NCBI RefSeq assembly: GCF_900590755.1
Contig: NZ_UUOC01000025.1
Location: forward strand, 62,001-126,000
From: Pseudomonas viridiflava
GTDB taxonomy: Bacteria > Pseudomonadota > Gammaproteobacteria > Pseudomonadales > Pseudomonadaceae
Reading direction: 5' to 3'
DNA length: 64,000 nucleotides
Position 1 is the stretch's first letter. Each line of letters starts with the position of its first letter. Shown here one piece after another: positions 1-9,001 of the stretch. The position numbers were made by a program, and so were the translations under genes. Under the pieces are notes generated by a model. The model was not told the DNA's origin. It searched no databases and was given only the letters and a program-made list of their open reading frames with translations.

Positions 1-3000
1 AGAATTCGGCACGCAGACTGAGTTTTTCCCCGTGTTCAGGGTGCACTTCATCCTGATACACGTCAGCTCTGGAGCCAGCCACCCACTGCGTGAACTGCCC
101 GATGGCCGCTTCAGCAGCGCGCACCAATGCGTCTTCCTGACCCGGCGCCTGACGCTTGAGGCGCGCCAGATATTCCTTTTTCAGCAGCTCGGCGATCTTG
201 TAAGGGAACGCCTGGAACGGCTCGGACGCGCCCTGCTCATCAATGCGTTTCTGTGCCTTGTACGCGCTGCGGCTCATATCGTCGAACAATGCCACCAGGG
301 CAGCGACCTGAGCATCTGTCAGGCGCAGCGTCTTGTTGCGCACCTGGTTCTCGATATCGGCGCGCTGCACAGGCTTGAGCCCGCTCTGGCGGATCGAGAA
401 TTCATCACCGATGGTGAAATCTTCCTTGTCGATGTAGAACTCGTACAGATTGTTTTCCAGACGCTTGAGCACACCCAGGGCAATGGCGTGCAGATAGAGT
501 TTGAAGTCCTCCGCGAACTGGCGGTACTGCTCTTGGGTGAACTGGATGGGCTGGACGAACTGGCTGATCCGTTTGTGGCTGTGCAACGGGATGGCCGTGC
601 CTTCCTTGCGATAGCTGGCCAGATACGTCGGCAACGGCGTCAGTGCTGGCAGCGGGAAACCGCTCAGTTCAGTGAAACAGATCAGCTTGCCCGGCGTACC
701 CGACTCGACGAACTGAATCTGCCCGGCGTTCATGCCCGTACCTTGCGGCAGGCATTGGCCGAGCATGGCGCCATAAACCCTTTTGAATTCACTGGCGTCG
801 TGCACACCGATCAGGCACGTGTAGCGATCCTTGCCGATATTGAACCCGCCCGTGAGATTGAGCGGCGTCCATGGCATTGCGCGCTGCAGCAACAAGCGAA
901 ACTTTTCCCGCTGCTCATCCGGCGTCAGCGCAGACAACGCGCTCATCAACGGATCGGTACCAGCTGCCTGTTTTGGCAGTTGCTGGACCGATTTGTTGCG
1001 CAGTTTCGACAGCAGCTCTTCCTGGCCTTCCTCGGTTTGCAGCTTGCCAAACAGCACCTTCGAGCCGCCGAAATCTTTAAATGCATCCTTGGCCCATTCG
1101 CGCACGTCCGGATTCTCGCCCTCAGGCTGCTCACCGGTTTGCACCAACGCCAGAGGAACCAATGTGGCATGTTTTTCCTTGATGCTGGCGTCGATTTTGG
1201 CGATGTCGGTGTCGATACGCTTGAGCAACTGATTGACCGCATTGCGACCGTCCTGCAGTCGGCCGACGAAACCGTTCCAGATCGGCTGGCCGTTGTGATC
1301 CACAGACTCCTTGCGTCCCAGCCATTCGGATACATCGCGCAGCAATTGCGCGGCTTCGCGGGCGGCGACAAAGCGGACGTAAAACAGCAGGCTCTCGCGC
1401 AGGGTGTCTTTGACCTGGCTGAGCACCGTGTCGGCCTGTTTTTCCTTGCCACTCAAGCGGGCAAACAGACCTTTGTCGGTGGTTTCCTTGAGGCGGTCGA
1501 ACTCACGGGCCAGCTCGGCGGATTCAAGCTTCTCGGACAACTCGCGAAAACGCGCCGCGTTCTTGTCCAGCGCCGGGATGATCCCGCTGCCCTCGTTCTC
1601 AAGGCGGTCCTTGAGCATTTCAACCAGCGCCAGGGTGTAATCCAGCCCACCGCGCTCGTCGTCATCCAGACGGCGGAACAGTTTCTCTGGCAGCGCGTCT
1701 TCGCGAATCAACTCGGCCAACCGCTTGTGGCGGTTCTCGCGGATGCGGACTTCATGGTTACGTTCAGCGCTATCCACCGAACTGCCCTTGGTGTCGCGCT
1801 CCAGCTGCTGCTGGATTTCACGCACGTGGGTCAGCCACTGATCCTTATCCGCCCCGCCACTTTGCAGGCGCTCGAACAGGCCTTCGACCTTCTGCTCGAT
1901 CTGGCCGGTGATGCTGATATCGCCCTCGACCTGCAGCAGGTCGTCGGCAATCTGATAGTGAGTGAATTCACCCGTCGCCTGAGTCAACTCGACGCGGGAC
2001 AGGAACTCCGGCAACTCGGTGAACGTGCGTGGAGTGACGTTCAATTGCTCTTTGAGAAACTCGTCGCGTTCCTTGTCCGTCGGGCGATTGCCGCTGACTG
2101 TTCCTTGGGCACTGGCGACGCCAAAGAATGCCTTGAGCATCTGCTGCACCTGACGATTCAGGCGCACGTTCTGGCGGGCGTCGATCTGCGTATCAAGCAC
2201 CGCCTGGCCCAGGGACGAATACGAGCAGGGGAAGCGCAGCTCGGTGTTGTCTCCATAGTCTTGAGGCAGACGCACGGTGTAGGAGCGAATCTTGTGCTGG
2301 TTCTGGTTGACCGCAATCGAACGCTTTTTGTTGGCGAAATCCTGGGAGGTGAAATCGGTAAACAGCACGTCCGACAACATCTCGTAGATGTCTTCCTGAT
2401 CGCTGGTCTTGGCCTGAGCAATGTTGGAATTGTCGATGATATAGACGTCGTCGTACGGCCGCGTATCAATGAACAGGTTGTCCGTGGCGTCCCAGTGCTT
2501 GAGCAGTGGATTGCCGCGCATGCAGGTTTCCAGCTCCATCAAGGCCGCATAGCCGTTGGCCTGGACACGTTCGGTATTGTAGGCGTGGAAGCCGCCGGGC
2601 AGGACGAAGAACAGATCCACCTTGCCAGCAATGTTGCTCTCTTTGAGGATGGCTTTGGCCAGATAGCCCATGTCCAGGAACGAACCTGAACCGGTACCGC
2701 CCGCCGCCGAGCCGGTGATGACGATGCGGATCTTGCCCGGATCGATTTCCAGGCCCAGTCGCTTCAACTTGTCTGCCTGGGCACCGATGTTGCTCATCAG
2801 GCGGCCGACCTTGTCACGCAACTTGTCACGGATGGTCGGGTACTTGTCGAAGAAATACAGCCGCGACAAGGCCCGAATCTGCCCTGCGCCCTTGGACGGA
2901 TCAATGCCCAGATGCTTGATCTTTTCCGGGGTCAGCGGGAACCACTCGGCGACTTCCCGATGGCGATTCAGCTCGTCGATGGAGTGGGTGTATTTGCTCA

Positions 3001-3313
3001 GATTGAGCTGTTCGATGATCTTTTCTTCGGAGGTGAAGCTCACCTGCTCGGCCAGCACGTCAGTCTTGACCGACTTGCCGTCCTGAGTCACTTCCCCGGA
3101 ATCCAGGTCGAAGTTGATGAACTGCACCAGCGGAAAATCAGAAATCTGCTGAACCTGACTGTTGCCACCCCAGATGGCGTTGAGGATACGTCGACGCACG
3201 CGGATATTGACTTTCATCCCGGTGCCACCCAGCGCGATGAAGAGCGTCGGGTGAATTTTCTCGCTGATCGGGTTGACTGCCGCGGCACCTGCTGGCTGTG
3301 CGTTCTCGTTCAT
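1..3313 (-). CDS. Tubulin/FtsZ-superfamily giant protein, 3' end outside window
   Basis: At least 1104 residues are encoded and the frame stays open at the window edge, so the C-terminus is missing. Two GTP-binding landmarks of the tubulin/FtsZ fold are visible: a glycine-rich loop LFIALGGTGMK near residues 24-34, and the tubulin signature AGGTGSGS at residues 204-211, followed by a hydrophobic strand ending in LPGG. This matches the family annotated as tubulin-like (Pfam Tubulin_2). The long remainder is mostly helical and charged, without signal peptide or membrane segments, so it should be cytosolic. The ATG at 3313 has a GGAG about 7 bases upstream. It is the fourth gene of an apparent operon, 111 bp after the small membrane protein. 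GTP-driven assembly is expected from the family; the cellular role is unknown. Fold assignment is firm, function is not. Confidence 0.85.
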   Translation of the reverse strand, partial: MNENAQPAGAAAVNPISEKIHPTLFIALGGTGMKVNIRVRRRILNAIWGGNSQVQQISDFPLVQFINFDLDSGEVTQDGKSVKTDVLAEQVSFTSEEKIIEQLNLSKYTHSIDELNRHREVAEWFPLTPEKIKHLGIDPSKGAGQIRALSRLYFFDKYPTIRDKLRDKVGRLMSNIGAQADKLKRLGLEIDPGKIRIVITGSAAGGTGSGSFLDMGYLAKAILKESNIAGKVDLFFVLPGGFHAYNTERVQANGYAALMELETCMRGNPLLKHWDATDNLFIDTRPYDDVYIIDNSNIAQAKTSDQEDIYEMLSDVLFTDFTSQDFANKKRSIAVNQNQHKIRSYTVRLPQDYGDNTELRFPCSYSSLGQAVLDTQIDARQNVRLNRQVQQMLKAFFGVASAQGTVSGNRPTDKERDEFLKEQLNVTPRTFTELPEFLSRVELTQATGEFTHYQIADDLLQVEGDISITGQIEQKVEGLFERLQSGGADKDQWLTHVREIQQQLERDTKGSSVDSAERNHEVRIRENRHKRLAELIREDALPEKLFRRLDDDERGGLDYTLALVEMLKDRLENEGSGIIPALDKNAARFRELSEKLESAELAREFDRLKETTDKGLFARLSGKEKQADTVLSQVKDTLRESLLFYVRFVAAREAAQLLRDVSEWLGRKESVDHNGQPIWNGFVGRLQDGRNAVNQLLKRIDTDIAKIDASIKEKHATLVPLALVQTGEQPEGENPDVREWAKDAFKDFGGSKVLFGKLQTEEGQEELLSKLRNKSVQQLPKQAAGTDPLMSALSALTPDEQREKFRLLLQRAMPWTPLNLTGGFNIGKDRYTCLIGVHDASEFKRVYGAMLGQCLPQGTGMNAGQIQFVESGTPGKLICFTELSGFPLPALTPLPTYLASYRKEGTAIPLHSHKRISQFVQPIQFTQEQYRQFAEDFKLYLHAIALGVLKRLENNLYEFYIDKEDFTIGDEFSIRQSGLKPVQRADIENQVRNKTLRLTDAQVAALVALFDDMSRSAYKAQKRIDEQGASEPFQAFPYKIAELLKKEYLARLKRQAPGQEDALVRAAEAAIGQFTQWVAGSRADVYQDEVHPEHGEKLSLRAEF

Positions 3314-3424
3314 TCAAAACTCCATGAGCCCGTGCCGGGCTGGCCGACGGTGGTCGGCATTAATCCAGATAGACAGTGCAAACAGTCGCGGCGAGCTGTG
3401 CGCAACGACTGTCGAAAGGAAGGT

Positions 3425-3838
3425 TCAACGTTTTGCGGAGAAAGTCATCAACCACGCCACCAGCGAGATGGCTGCGACGCCGCCCAGCGGGGCGAAATAC
3501 AGCGGTGCCAGGAACTGACTGGAGTTGATCACGGCCAGTACTGCCATGGCGGCGACCATCAACAGAGCCAGAAACAGGAACCAGCCCGAAGCATTGGCGC
3601 GGCTCGGCGCCACGCGCTCGCGGACCCGCCAGTTGGCGTAGGCGTTCTTGATCACGAAAAAGATGATCGCCAGCACCACCAGGACGGCGACACCAATCAG
3701 CGCATCGCGGCTGTCGACCTTCTTGGGTCCCAGGTCCAGCGGCACCGGGACGCCCAGAGCAGTGGTGGTGGTTGCCGGTGCCGCGTTCGTCGGGCTTGCG
3801 CTTTCGATCGGGGCTGGCAGTGCGCTGGTCTGGGCCAT
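3425..3838 (-). CDS. Small three-helix membrane protein of the tubulin-like operon
   Basis: The product is 137 residues. The first 40 are rich in Pro, Ala and Thr and carry no signal peptide. Three hydrophobic stretches follow, near residues 46-68, 85-105 and 113-133, with basic residues (NWRVRERVAPSR) between the first two. I do not recognise a family. It lies 57 bp after the vWA-like gene and 111 bp before the tubulin-like gene, all in the same direction, which suggests cotranscription and a role as a membrane partner or anchor in that system. The coding frame is believable because of its hydrophobic pattern and its position; the function is inference only. Confidence 0.7.
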   Translation of the reverse strand: MAQTSALPAPIESASPTNAAPATTTTALGVPVPLDLGPKKVDSRDALIGVAVLVVLAIIFFVIKNAYANWRVRERVAPSRANASGWFLFLALLMVAAMAVLAVINSSQFLAPLYFAPLGGVAAISLVAWLMTFSAKR

Positions 3839-3895
3839 GGTAAGAGCTTCCTTGATATTCGTAAGAGAGTTGCTTGGGACAAATTGAGTTGAGAG

Positions 3896-5371
3896 TTATT
3901 TGAGGCGAACTGCAGTATCCGGTGCGACGTCCTGGAGCCGCGCAGCAAACAAGCCGCGCTTCAAGGTCCCGACTCTGTTCTGCGCAGCGTCATAAACGCC
4001 AACGCTGCTGAACGGCTTGAGCGGATAAGGCTGGGACAGCCCTTCAACAGCGACCGTGAAGGTTTTCTTGCCGGCCATCATCGCAGCCAGAACGGCAAGC
4101 CCGATCAACAGCGCTATGAGCAGACCGAGCAATAACAGGACTGGACCCAGGGGGTAGCTGATCTGCAGCACAATCGGCAAACGGGTTGCCGAACTGCTGG
4201 CATCACTGGACGGGATGAACACATCCGGCAAAGCATCACCGGGGAAAAGCTCGTTCATCCGTTTGACGAAGTCCTGGGAAATACGCAGCTGTTGTTCGCT
4301 CAGGCGCACTTCAATGGCGCCGGTGCGCTGATAGCCGCTGGACAGGATCACGTCCGTGGACCACTGCGACGGCAGCGCGGGCAATTGCAGGCTGATGGCC
4401 AGAGGTTCGGAGCGCGCACCGGGCTCCAGATCGGTCAGACGGTCAACAGAGATACTCGACTGCAAGGCTTCGCCCGGCATATCGAGGGTCATGTCGATTT
4501 TCGCGTCATGGATCTGGTAAGGGTTGAACTGGTTCTCGAACTGGCCCAGCAGCACGGCGGTCTTGGGCGAGCTGTCGACATTGATATTGAGCACGACGGT
4601 CTGCTGATCGGGTGCCAATTGAGCACTCACGTCCTCGGTGTCGCGCACGCCAGTAGGGATAAAACGCACCGCCGACTGAGTCAAGGGCTTGAGTCGCACA
4701 TGGTTGTCATCAAGCAGACTGGCCAGGGCTGGCTGGGATAAAACCTGCTCCAGCGCCGCTCCTGCATTCTTGCCATAGGCCAGGGCGTAGATCATCAGAC
4801 CATTGGCTTGATAATTGGGACCCTTGACCGGCATTTTCTGCGGGAAGGCGGCGATGCGGCTGATGGAGGCATCTTTGTGCAGCAGGTCATAGAATTCGCG
4901 GTTCTTGAGCTGGGTTTCGCTGCTGTTGTTCGGACTGTTCTTGTTGTTGGTGACGATCCAGACAATCCCTTCGCGACCTTCCAGCCCCGTGGTGATAGCC
5001 GCCAACAGCGCTTCCTTGAAGTCGGTGTCGGCATAGGCACCACTGGCCTTGCGCACCAGTTTCAGCTGGTTGACGCTCTCGGCCAGTTTGCCGTGGGTGC
5101 CAGGCCCACGATAGGTCCATTGCGGCGACGGATGCTGGCTGTCAGCCTGATTGAAACCGCCGACCACCACTTCGCTGTCACCGGCTGCCGTGGCAGCCAG
5201 CTTGATCACCAGTGGTTTGAATGGCGAAGCCTGGTCCAGATAGAACGGCTCCATCCAGCCAGAGTTCTGAATCAGGAACACCTGACGCAAAGGTTGGGCG
5301 AAGGCAGTGCTGCTGACCAGAGTCAGCAGCACCAGGGCTCCGCGCATGAACAAGCGGTTCAAGCTTTCCAT
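3896..5371 (-). CDS. Secreted, membrane-anchored vWA-like protein with degenerate MIDAS
   Basis: The product is 491 residues from the ATG at 5371, which overlaps the end of the upstream gene by 13 bp. A signal peptide ends near STAFA-Q. A vWA-like domain follows (about residues 30-210): strand QVFLIQNSGWM where vWA proteins have DxSxS, then ADTDFKEALLAA in the place of the TD element, and VWIVTNNKN in place of the usual TDG strand. The first Asp of the metal site is therefore Gln, and metal binding is doubtful. A beta-rich middle part is followed by one strong membrane helix (LGPVLLLLGLLIALLIGLAVLAA, near residues 410-432) and a cytoplasmic tail of about 60 residues. The topology could connect the periplasm with the cytosolic tubulin-like protein. 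An upstream start at 5407 would spoil the signal peptide. Confidence 0.75.
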   Translation of the reverse strand: MESLNRLFMRGALVLLTLVSSTAFAQPLRQVFLIQNSGWMEPFYLDQASPFKPLVIKLAATAAGDSEVVVGGFNQADSQHPSPQWTYRGPGTHGKLAESVNQLKLVRKASGAYADTDFKEALLAAITTGLEGREGIVWIVTNNKNSPNNSSETQLKNREFYDLLHKDASISRIAAFPQKMPVKGPNYQANGLMIYALAYGKNAGAALEQVLSQPALASLLDDNHVRLKPLTQSAVRFIPTGVRDTEDVSAQLAPDQQTVVLNINVDSSPKTAVLLGQFENQFNPYQIHDAKIDMTLDMPGEALQSSISVDRLTDLEPGARSEPLAISLQLPALPSQWSTDVILSSGYQRTGAIEVRLSEQQLRISQDFVKRMNELFPGDALPDVFIPSSDASSSATRLPIVLQISYPLGPVLLLLGLLIALLIGLAVLAAMMAGKKTFTVAVEGLSQPYPLKPFSSVGVYDAAQNRVGTLKRGLFAARLQDVAPDTAVRLK

Positions 5372-6822
5372 CGATACAGCGCTCCGCAAGAGTCGATATA
5401 CAGCCACAGCGCGTTATCGAAACAGAACCATTGGGCGTTCCACGGCTCGCTGATGTGCGCGGTCAGGCCAAAGCCGATCCCGCCGATCTGGTCCAGACGG
5501 TATTGGGCGTCGACCTTCTGATCGTTGCGGAAAAACTCATCAAGGGGCTTGTCCTGCTTCACGCGCATCGACAACAGCAGCTTGTCAGCGCTGAACTCGA
5601 TGAAGGGGTAAACCACTTCGCGCGTCGTGGGTTCCAGATTTTCATCGTGGATATCCCAGGGCCTTTCCAGGCGAATGTTGTACTTAAAGCTCAGGTGGCC
5701 CGTGCTCAGGCGATACCCTTTGATCGGTATGGAAGGATCGGTGGCCCCGGAGTCCAGTTGCAGATAGCTCTGCCCCTCTTCTTCCAGGATCAACTGCCAA
5801 AGACCGCTGCCGTCACGAAATGGCGGACCCTGCTCAGGACGGGCCGTTGCGCCCGCAGGCCATGGCACCCATTGCGCCTGGACATTCGAACCCTGGCGCA
5901 GGCTGAGGTAGCCGTGCTCACCAATCCACAGCAAGCGACGCGAGGACCGATCACGCACCGGCGCCGAAAGACGCGTCATGCGCTGCGGGTCAGCGCCTTC
6001 GACCTGGAAACTCTCCCAACCGGAATCCGTCGGGCTCACAAGGCGCACACTGTTATCGTCCATCAGCAACGGCAGATAGGAGCGCTCTTCGAGATCGCCC
6101 GGACCGCCCAGCGCGCGACCCTCTTTACGCTGGCAGCGGTATTTCAGGGTGACCGGATCGACTTTGACCAGCACAGCCGCTTCTTCGCTTCCCAGCAGCA
6201 TGGTGTGACCCAGCTCAGCCGGACACAGGCTCACCGACCAGGCCCAGTTCTCCAGCCGTGAGCGACCAATCGGTGCGCCCTCTGGATGCAGCTCCAGCCA
6301 TTTCCCGGAGCCGCGTTGCCATAGGAACAGGCCGCCATCGCGCCCCAGCGCGAACAGGGCGTCCCTATAACCACCGAGATTGGCAGCGAAGAAATTCAGC
6401 CCGTTCTTGCGGGGTGGTTCGATGATGTCTTTGCTGTCGTTGAGATCGCGCGCGCCACTGTGCTCCAGGCGGGCAAACAGCCGGCTAAGCGTTGACTGCG
6501 CGTCAGACAACTGGCCGTCCATGACGACCCGCGAACCGCTGCCGTCGCCATAAGGCGGCAGCCAGGGATGCGCAGGTTGATATCGGGCTGCGGGCAAGGC
6601 CTGGCCGGTGACGGGACTGAAACGAAAAGTAGAAGGCAGATACTGATTGCCGTCCGAACCAGGGACGGCAATAGCGCCGACCAGATAGTCGAGATCTACC
6701 AGAGAAGCTGAGGGCTTGGTTGCGGCGACGGACTGGAGGGAGAAATGGCCATCAGGCGTTTGTTGCCAATGTTGCTCACCAAACGTCCAGGTATGTGCAC
6801 CATCCTTTGTGGCTATCTCCAT
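5359..6822 (-). CDS. Hypothetical cytosolic beta-rich (propeller-like) protein
   Basis: The product is 487 residues with no signal peptide or membrane helix. It is rich in short strands with recurring aromatic and Gly/Asp turns (for example LFALGRDGGLFLWQRGSGKWLEL, LLWIGEHGYLSLRQGS, NALWLYIDSCGALYRWKA), which resembles a beta-propeller. No family is recognised with confidence. The ATG at 6822 is preceded by AGGATC. It is the first gene of the four-gene operon and overlaps the vWA-like gene by 13 bp, so translational coupling is likely. It may act as a scaffold or sensor for the tubulin-like system; this is inferred from position alone. Confidence 0.65.
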   Translation of the reverse strand: MEIATKDGAHTWTFGEQHWQQTPDGHFSLQSVAATKPSASLVDLDYLVGAIAVPGSDGNQYLPSTFRFSPVTGQALPAARYQPAHPWLPPYGDGSGSRVVMDGQLSDAQSTLSRLFARLEHSGARDLNDSKDIIEPPRKNGLNFFAANLGGYRDALFALGRDGGLFLWQRGSGKWLELHPEGAPIGRSRLENWAWSVSLCPAELGHTMLLGSEEAAVLVKVDPVTLKYRCQRKEGRALGGPGDLEERSYLPLLMDDNSVRLVSPTDSGWESFQVEGADPQRMTRLSAPVRDRSSRRLLWIGEHGYLSLRQGSNVQAQWVPWPAGATARPEQGPPFRDGSGLWQLILEEEGQSYLQLDSGATDPSIPIKGYRLSTGHLSFKYNIRLERPWDIHDENLEPTTREVVYPFIEFSADKLLLSMRVKQDKPLDEFFRNDQKVDAQYRLDQIGGIGFGLTAHISEPWNAQWFCFDNALWLYIDSCGALYRWKA

Positions 6823-7116
6823 GTGATCCTACTATTCCTTTGAATATTACGTACAAGCCAGGCCCAGTGGCTGGCTAAAACCGAAGACCGGCGAATGCAG
6901 AGCAGAGCCGGATGGTCAAAGACCCGCTGAATAGAGGCCTTCTGTGGTTCCATATTGCCATCCGATCTGGCGGCGGAATAGTCGCATATAGCGAAAGGAT
7001 GTCAACCGCTAGCCCATCAGAGCCTTTGGGAACATCGACCAATCGTAATTTATTGTGTCTTGCTGACGCTACCCAGCCATCAATCCGTAAACGCGATGGC
7101 CGGGTTTAAGGACGAC
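6823..7116. other. Spacer in front of the tubulin-like operon
   Basis: These 294 bases separate the first operon gene from the 3' end of the GST gene. They must hold the operon promoter on the minus strand. I see AT-rich patches (around 6835-6855 and 7040-7055) but no convincing sigma-70 or sigma-54 element, and no credible small gene. Confidence 0.4.
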
Positions 7117-7719
7117 TCAATCCAGCATGCCCACATAACCAGGCTGTTCCTTGACCCGCTCCAGCCACTGCTGAATGCCGGGATAAGGCATCAGGTCGAA
7201 GCCGCCTTGATGAGCAACATGGGTATAGGCATACAGCGCGATATCGGCGATGGAGAACGTGTCGCCGACTAAGAACGGGGTTCGTTTGAGTTGTTGTTCC
7301 ATGACCGACAGCGCGCGATAACCCGCTTTCTGCAACGAACGGTATTCACCGAGGCGTTCTTCAGGCAGCCCCAGATAAAACTGGATGAAACGGGCTACGG
7401 CAATGCTCGGCTCGTGGCTGTATTGCTCAAAGAACTGCCATTGCAGAACCTGAGTCCGCAGGCGGGGTTCACTGGGCAAGTAATGGGTGCTGTCGGCCAG
7501 AAAATTGAGAATCGCATTGGATTCCCACAGACAGGTGCCGTCTTCAAGCTCCAGCACCGGGATCTTGCCGTTGGGGTTTTTCTCCAGAAAGGCAGCGGTC
7601 TGGGTTTCGCCGTTCAGAATATCCACCGGCACCCAGTGATACTCGGCACCCAACAGGCTGAGCATGAGCTTGATCTTGTAGCAGTTGCCCGAGTTGTAAT
7701 CGCCGTAAACCTTGTACAT
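7117..7719 (-). CDS. Glutathione S-transferase family protein
   Basis: The product is 200 residues, the usual GST length. The N-terminal thioredoxin-like domain holds the glutathione-site elements NPNGKIPVLE and the ESNAILNFLAD helix. The all-helical C-terminal domain carries FLVGDTFSIADIALYAYTHVA, the typical GST folding motif. The substrate is unknown; family members conjugate glutathione to electrophiles or reduce disulfides. The gene follows the aminotransferase gene by 33 bp in the same direction, so they probably form one transcript. The ATG at 7719 gives the expected N-terminus MYKVYGDYNSGNCYK. Confidence 0.9.
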   Translation of the reverse strand: MYKVYGDYNSGNCYKIKLMLSLLGAEYHWVPVDILNGETQTAAFLEKNPNGKIPVLELEDGTCLWESNAILNFLADSTHYLPSEPRLRTQVLQWQFFEQYSHEPSIAVARFIQFYLGLPEERLGEYRSLQKAGYRALSVMEQQLKRTPFLVGDTFSIADIALYAYTHVAHQGGFDLMPYPGIQQWLERVKEQPGYVGMLD

Positions 7720-7752
7720 AGCTTTGCTCCTTTGAATTCTGTTCTCGCCCGC

Positions 7753-8919
7753 TTATGCCGCGTGTTCCAGTCGAGCCTGGCGCACCACCGCTGCCAGACG
7801 CTTGAGGCCTTCATCCAGACGCGCCGGATCAATATGGCTGAAGTTGAGCCGTAAATAACCCAGGTTCGCATCAGGATCTGCAAAAAACGGCTCGCCGGGC
7901 ATGAACGCGACATTCTGCTCCAGCGCCGCCTTCAGCAACGTGCGAGTGTCTATCGGCTGTTTCAGGGTCAGCCAGAAAAACAGGCCGCCTTGAGGGCTGT
8001 TCCACTCGGCCAGATCGCCAAAATGCGTTTGCAGGGCCAGTTCGAAACCATCACGGCGCTGACGGTAGAAGCGTCGCAGTTCCTGCAAATGCTCGCGGTA
8101 ATGCTCTGTGCCGATCCATTGCAACGCCTGCCATTGACCCAGACGGTTAGTGTGCAGGTCTGCCGACTGCTTCAGACGCAGCAGATGGGGAAACAGATCC
8201 GGGCTGGCAATCAGATAGCCAACCCGCAAGCCCGGCAGCAAGGTTTTCGAGACCGTCCCGGTGTAGATCCAGCTGGCCTTTTTCAAACGGCTGGCTATGG
8301 GAGTAGCGCTGCCGCCATCGAAGGTCAGATCGCGATAGGGTTCGTCTTCGATCAGGGTCACGCGAAACTCATCCAGCATCGCCGCCACTGCATCGCGGCT
8401 TGCCTCGCTGTAGCGGACGGCTGAAGGGTTCTGGAAGGTCGGGATCAGATAGGCGAAGGCTGGACTGTGCTGCTCCAGCTTCTCGCGCAGGGCCACCAGG
8501 TCAGGGCCGTCAGCTTGCAGCGGCACGGTCAGGCAGTCAGCCCCGAACAGCTGAAAAATCTGCAACGCGGCCAGATACGTCGGCGCTTCGAGAATCACCT
8601 GAGTGCCTTTGTCGATGTACAACTTGGCCGCCAGGTCCAGGGTCTGCTGCGAACCGCTGACGATCAAGACCTGGCTGGCATCGCATTGCAGGCCGATGGC
8701 TCGCGCTTCGGCGGCCAGAGCTTCGCGCAGCTCGGGTTCGCCCTCGCTCATGCCGTACTGGCCCAACGAAACCGGCATATCGGCCCACTCCACCTTCGGC
8801 AGCATGGCTTCAGCGGGCAACCCGCCAGCGAAAGACATGACTTCCGGACGCTGCGCCGCCGCCAGGATTTCACGAATCAAAGAACTTTTAAGACGGGAAA
8901 CGCGTTCGGAGAAAGCCAT
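7753..8919 (-). CDS. PLP-dependent aminotransferase, LysN/aminoadipate-like
   Basis: The product is 388 residues of fold-type I aminotransferase class I/II. Visible elements are SFAGGLPAEAMLP at the N-terminus, SGSQQTLDLAAKL, the PLP-site IEDEPYRDLTFDG, and the lysine motif GTVSKTLLPGLRVGY, in which the Lys forms the Schiff base. The overall pattern resembles 2-aminoadipate or aromatic aminotransferases, as found in MocR-type proteins but without the GntR domain. The ATG at 8919 has GGTGA in front; the longer frame to 8958 starts at a poor codon. It is divergent from a MarR-type gene that may control it, and upstream of the GST gene. The substrate cannot be told from sequence. Confidence 0.9.
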   Translation of the reverse strand: MAFSERVSRLKSSLIREILAAAQRPEVMSFAGGLPAEAMLPKVEWADMPVSLGQYGMSEGEPELREALAAEARAIGLQCDASQVLIVSGSQQTLDLAAKLYIDKGTQVILEAPTYLAALQIFQLFGADCLTVPLQADGPDLVALREKLEQHSPAFAYLIPTFQNPSAVRYSEASRDAVAAMLDEFRVTLIEDEPYRDLTFDGGSATPIASRLKKASWIYTGTVSKTLLPGLRVGYLIASPDLFPHLLRLKQSADLHTNRLGQWQALQWIGTEHYREHLQELRRFYRQRRDGFELALQTHFGDLAEWNSPQGGLFFWLTLKQPIDTRTLLKAALEQNVAFMPGEPFFADPDANLGYLRLNFSHIDPARLDEGLKRLAAVVRQARLEHAA

Positions 8920-8953
8920 AGTGATCACCGCTAGCCGAAATAATTGGAAATGA

Positions 8954-8968
8954 GTCAAACTGGTTGAC
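8954..8968. promoter_or_regulatory. Candidate MarR operator between divergent genes
   Basis: GTCAA-ACTGG-TTGAC is a perfect five-base dyad with a five-base spacer. It lies in the 82-base gap between the aminotransferase start (8919) and the MarR-type gene (9002). Its size and position suit a winged-helix dimer that represses both genes. Only the symmetry is seen; binding is inferred. Confidence 0.4.
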
Positions 8969-9001
8969 CGAAATTACGATGCCGGACATAGATACGTCAA
9001 T

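Noticed and set aside
32..2689. 885-residue open frame on the plus strand
   Set aside because: It is antisense to the tubulin-like gene, has low-complexity Leu/Arg/Gln composition typical of GC-rich shadow frames, and shows no family.
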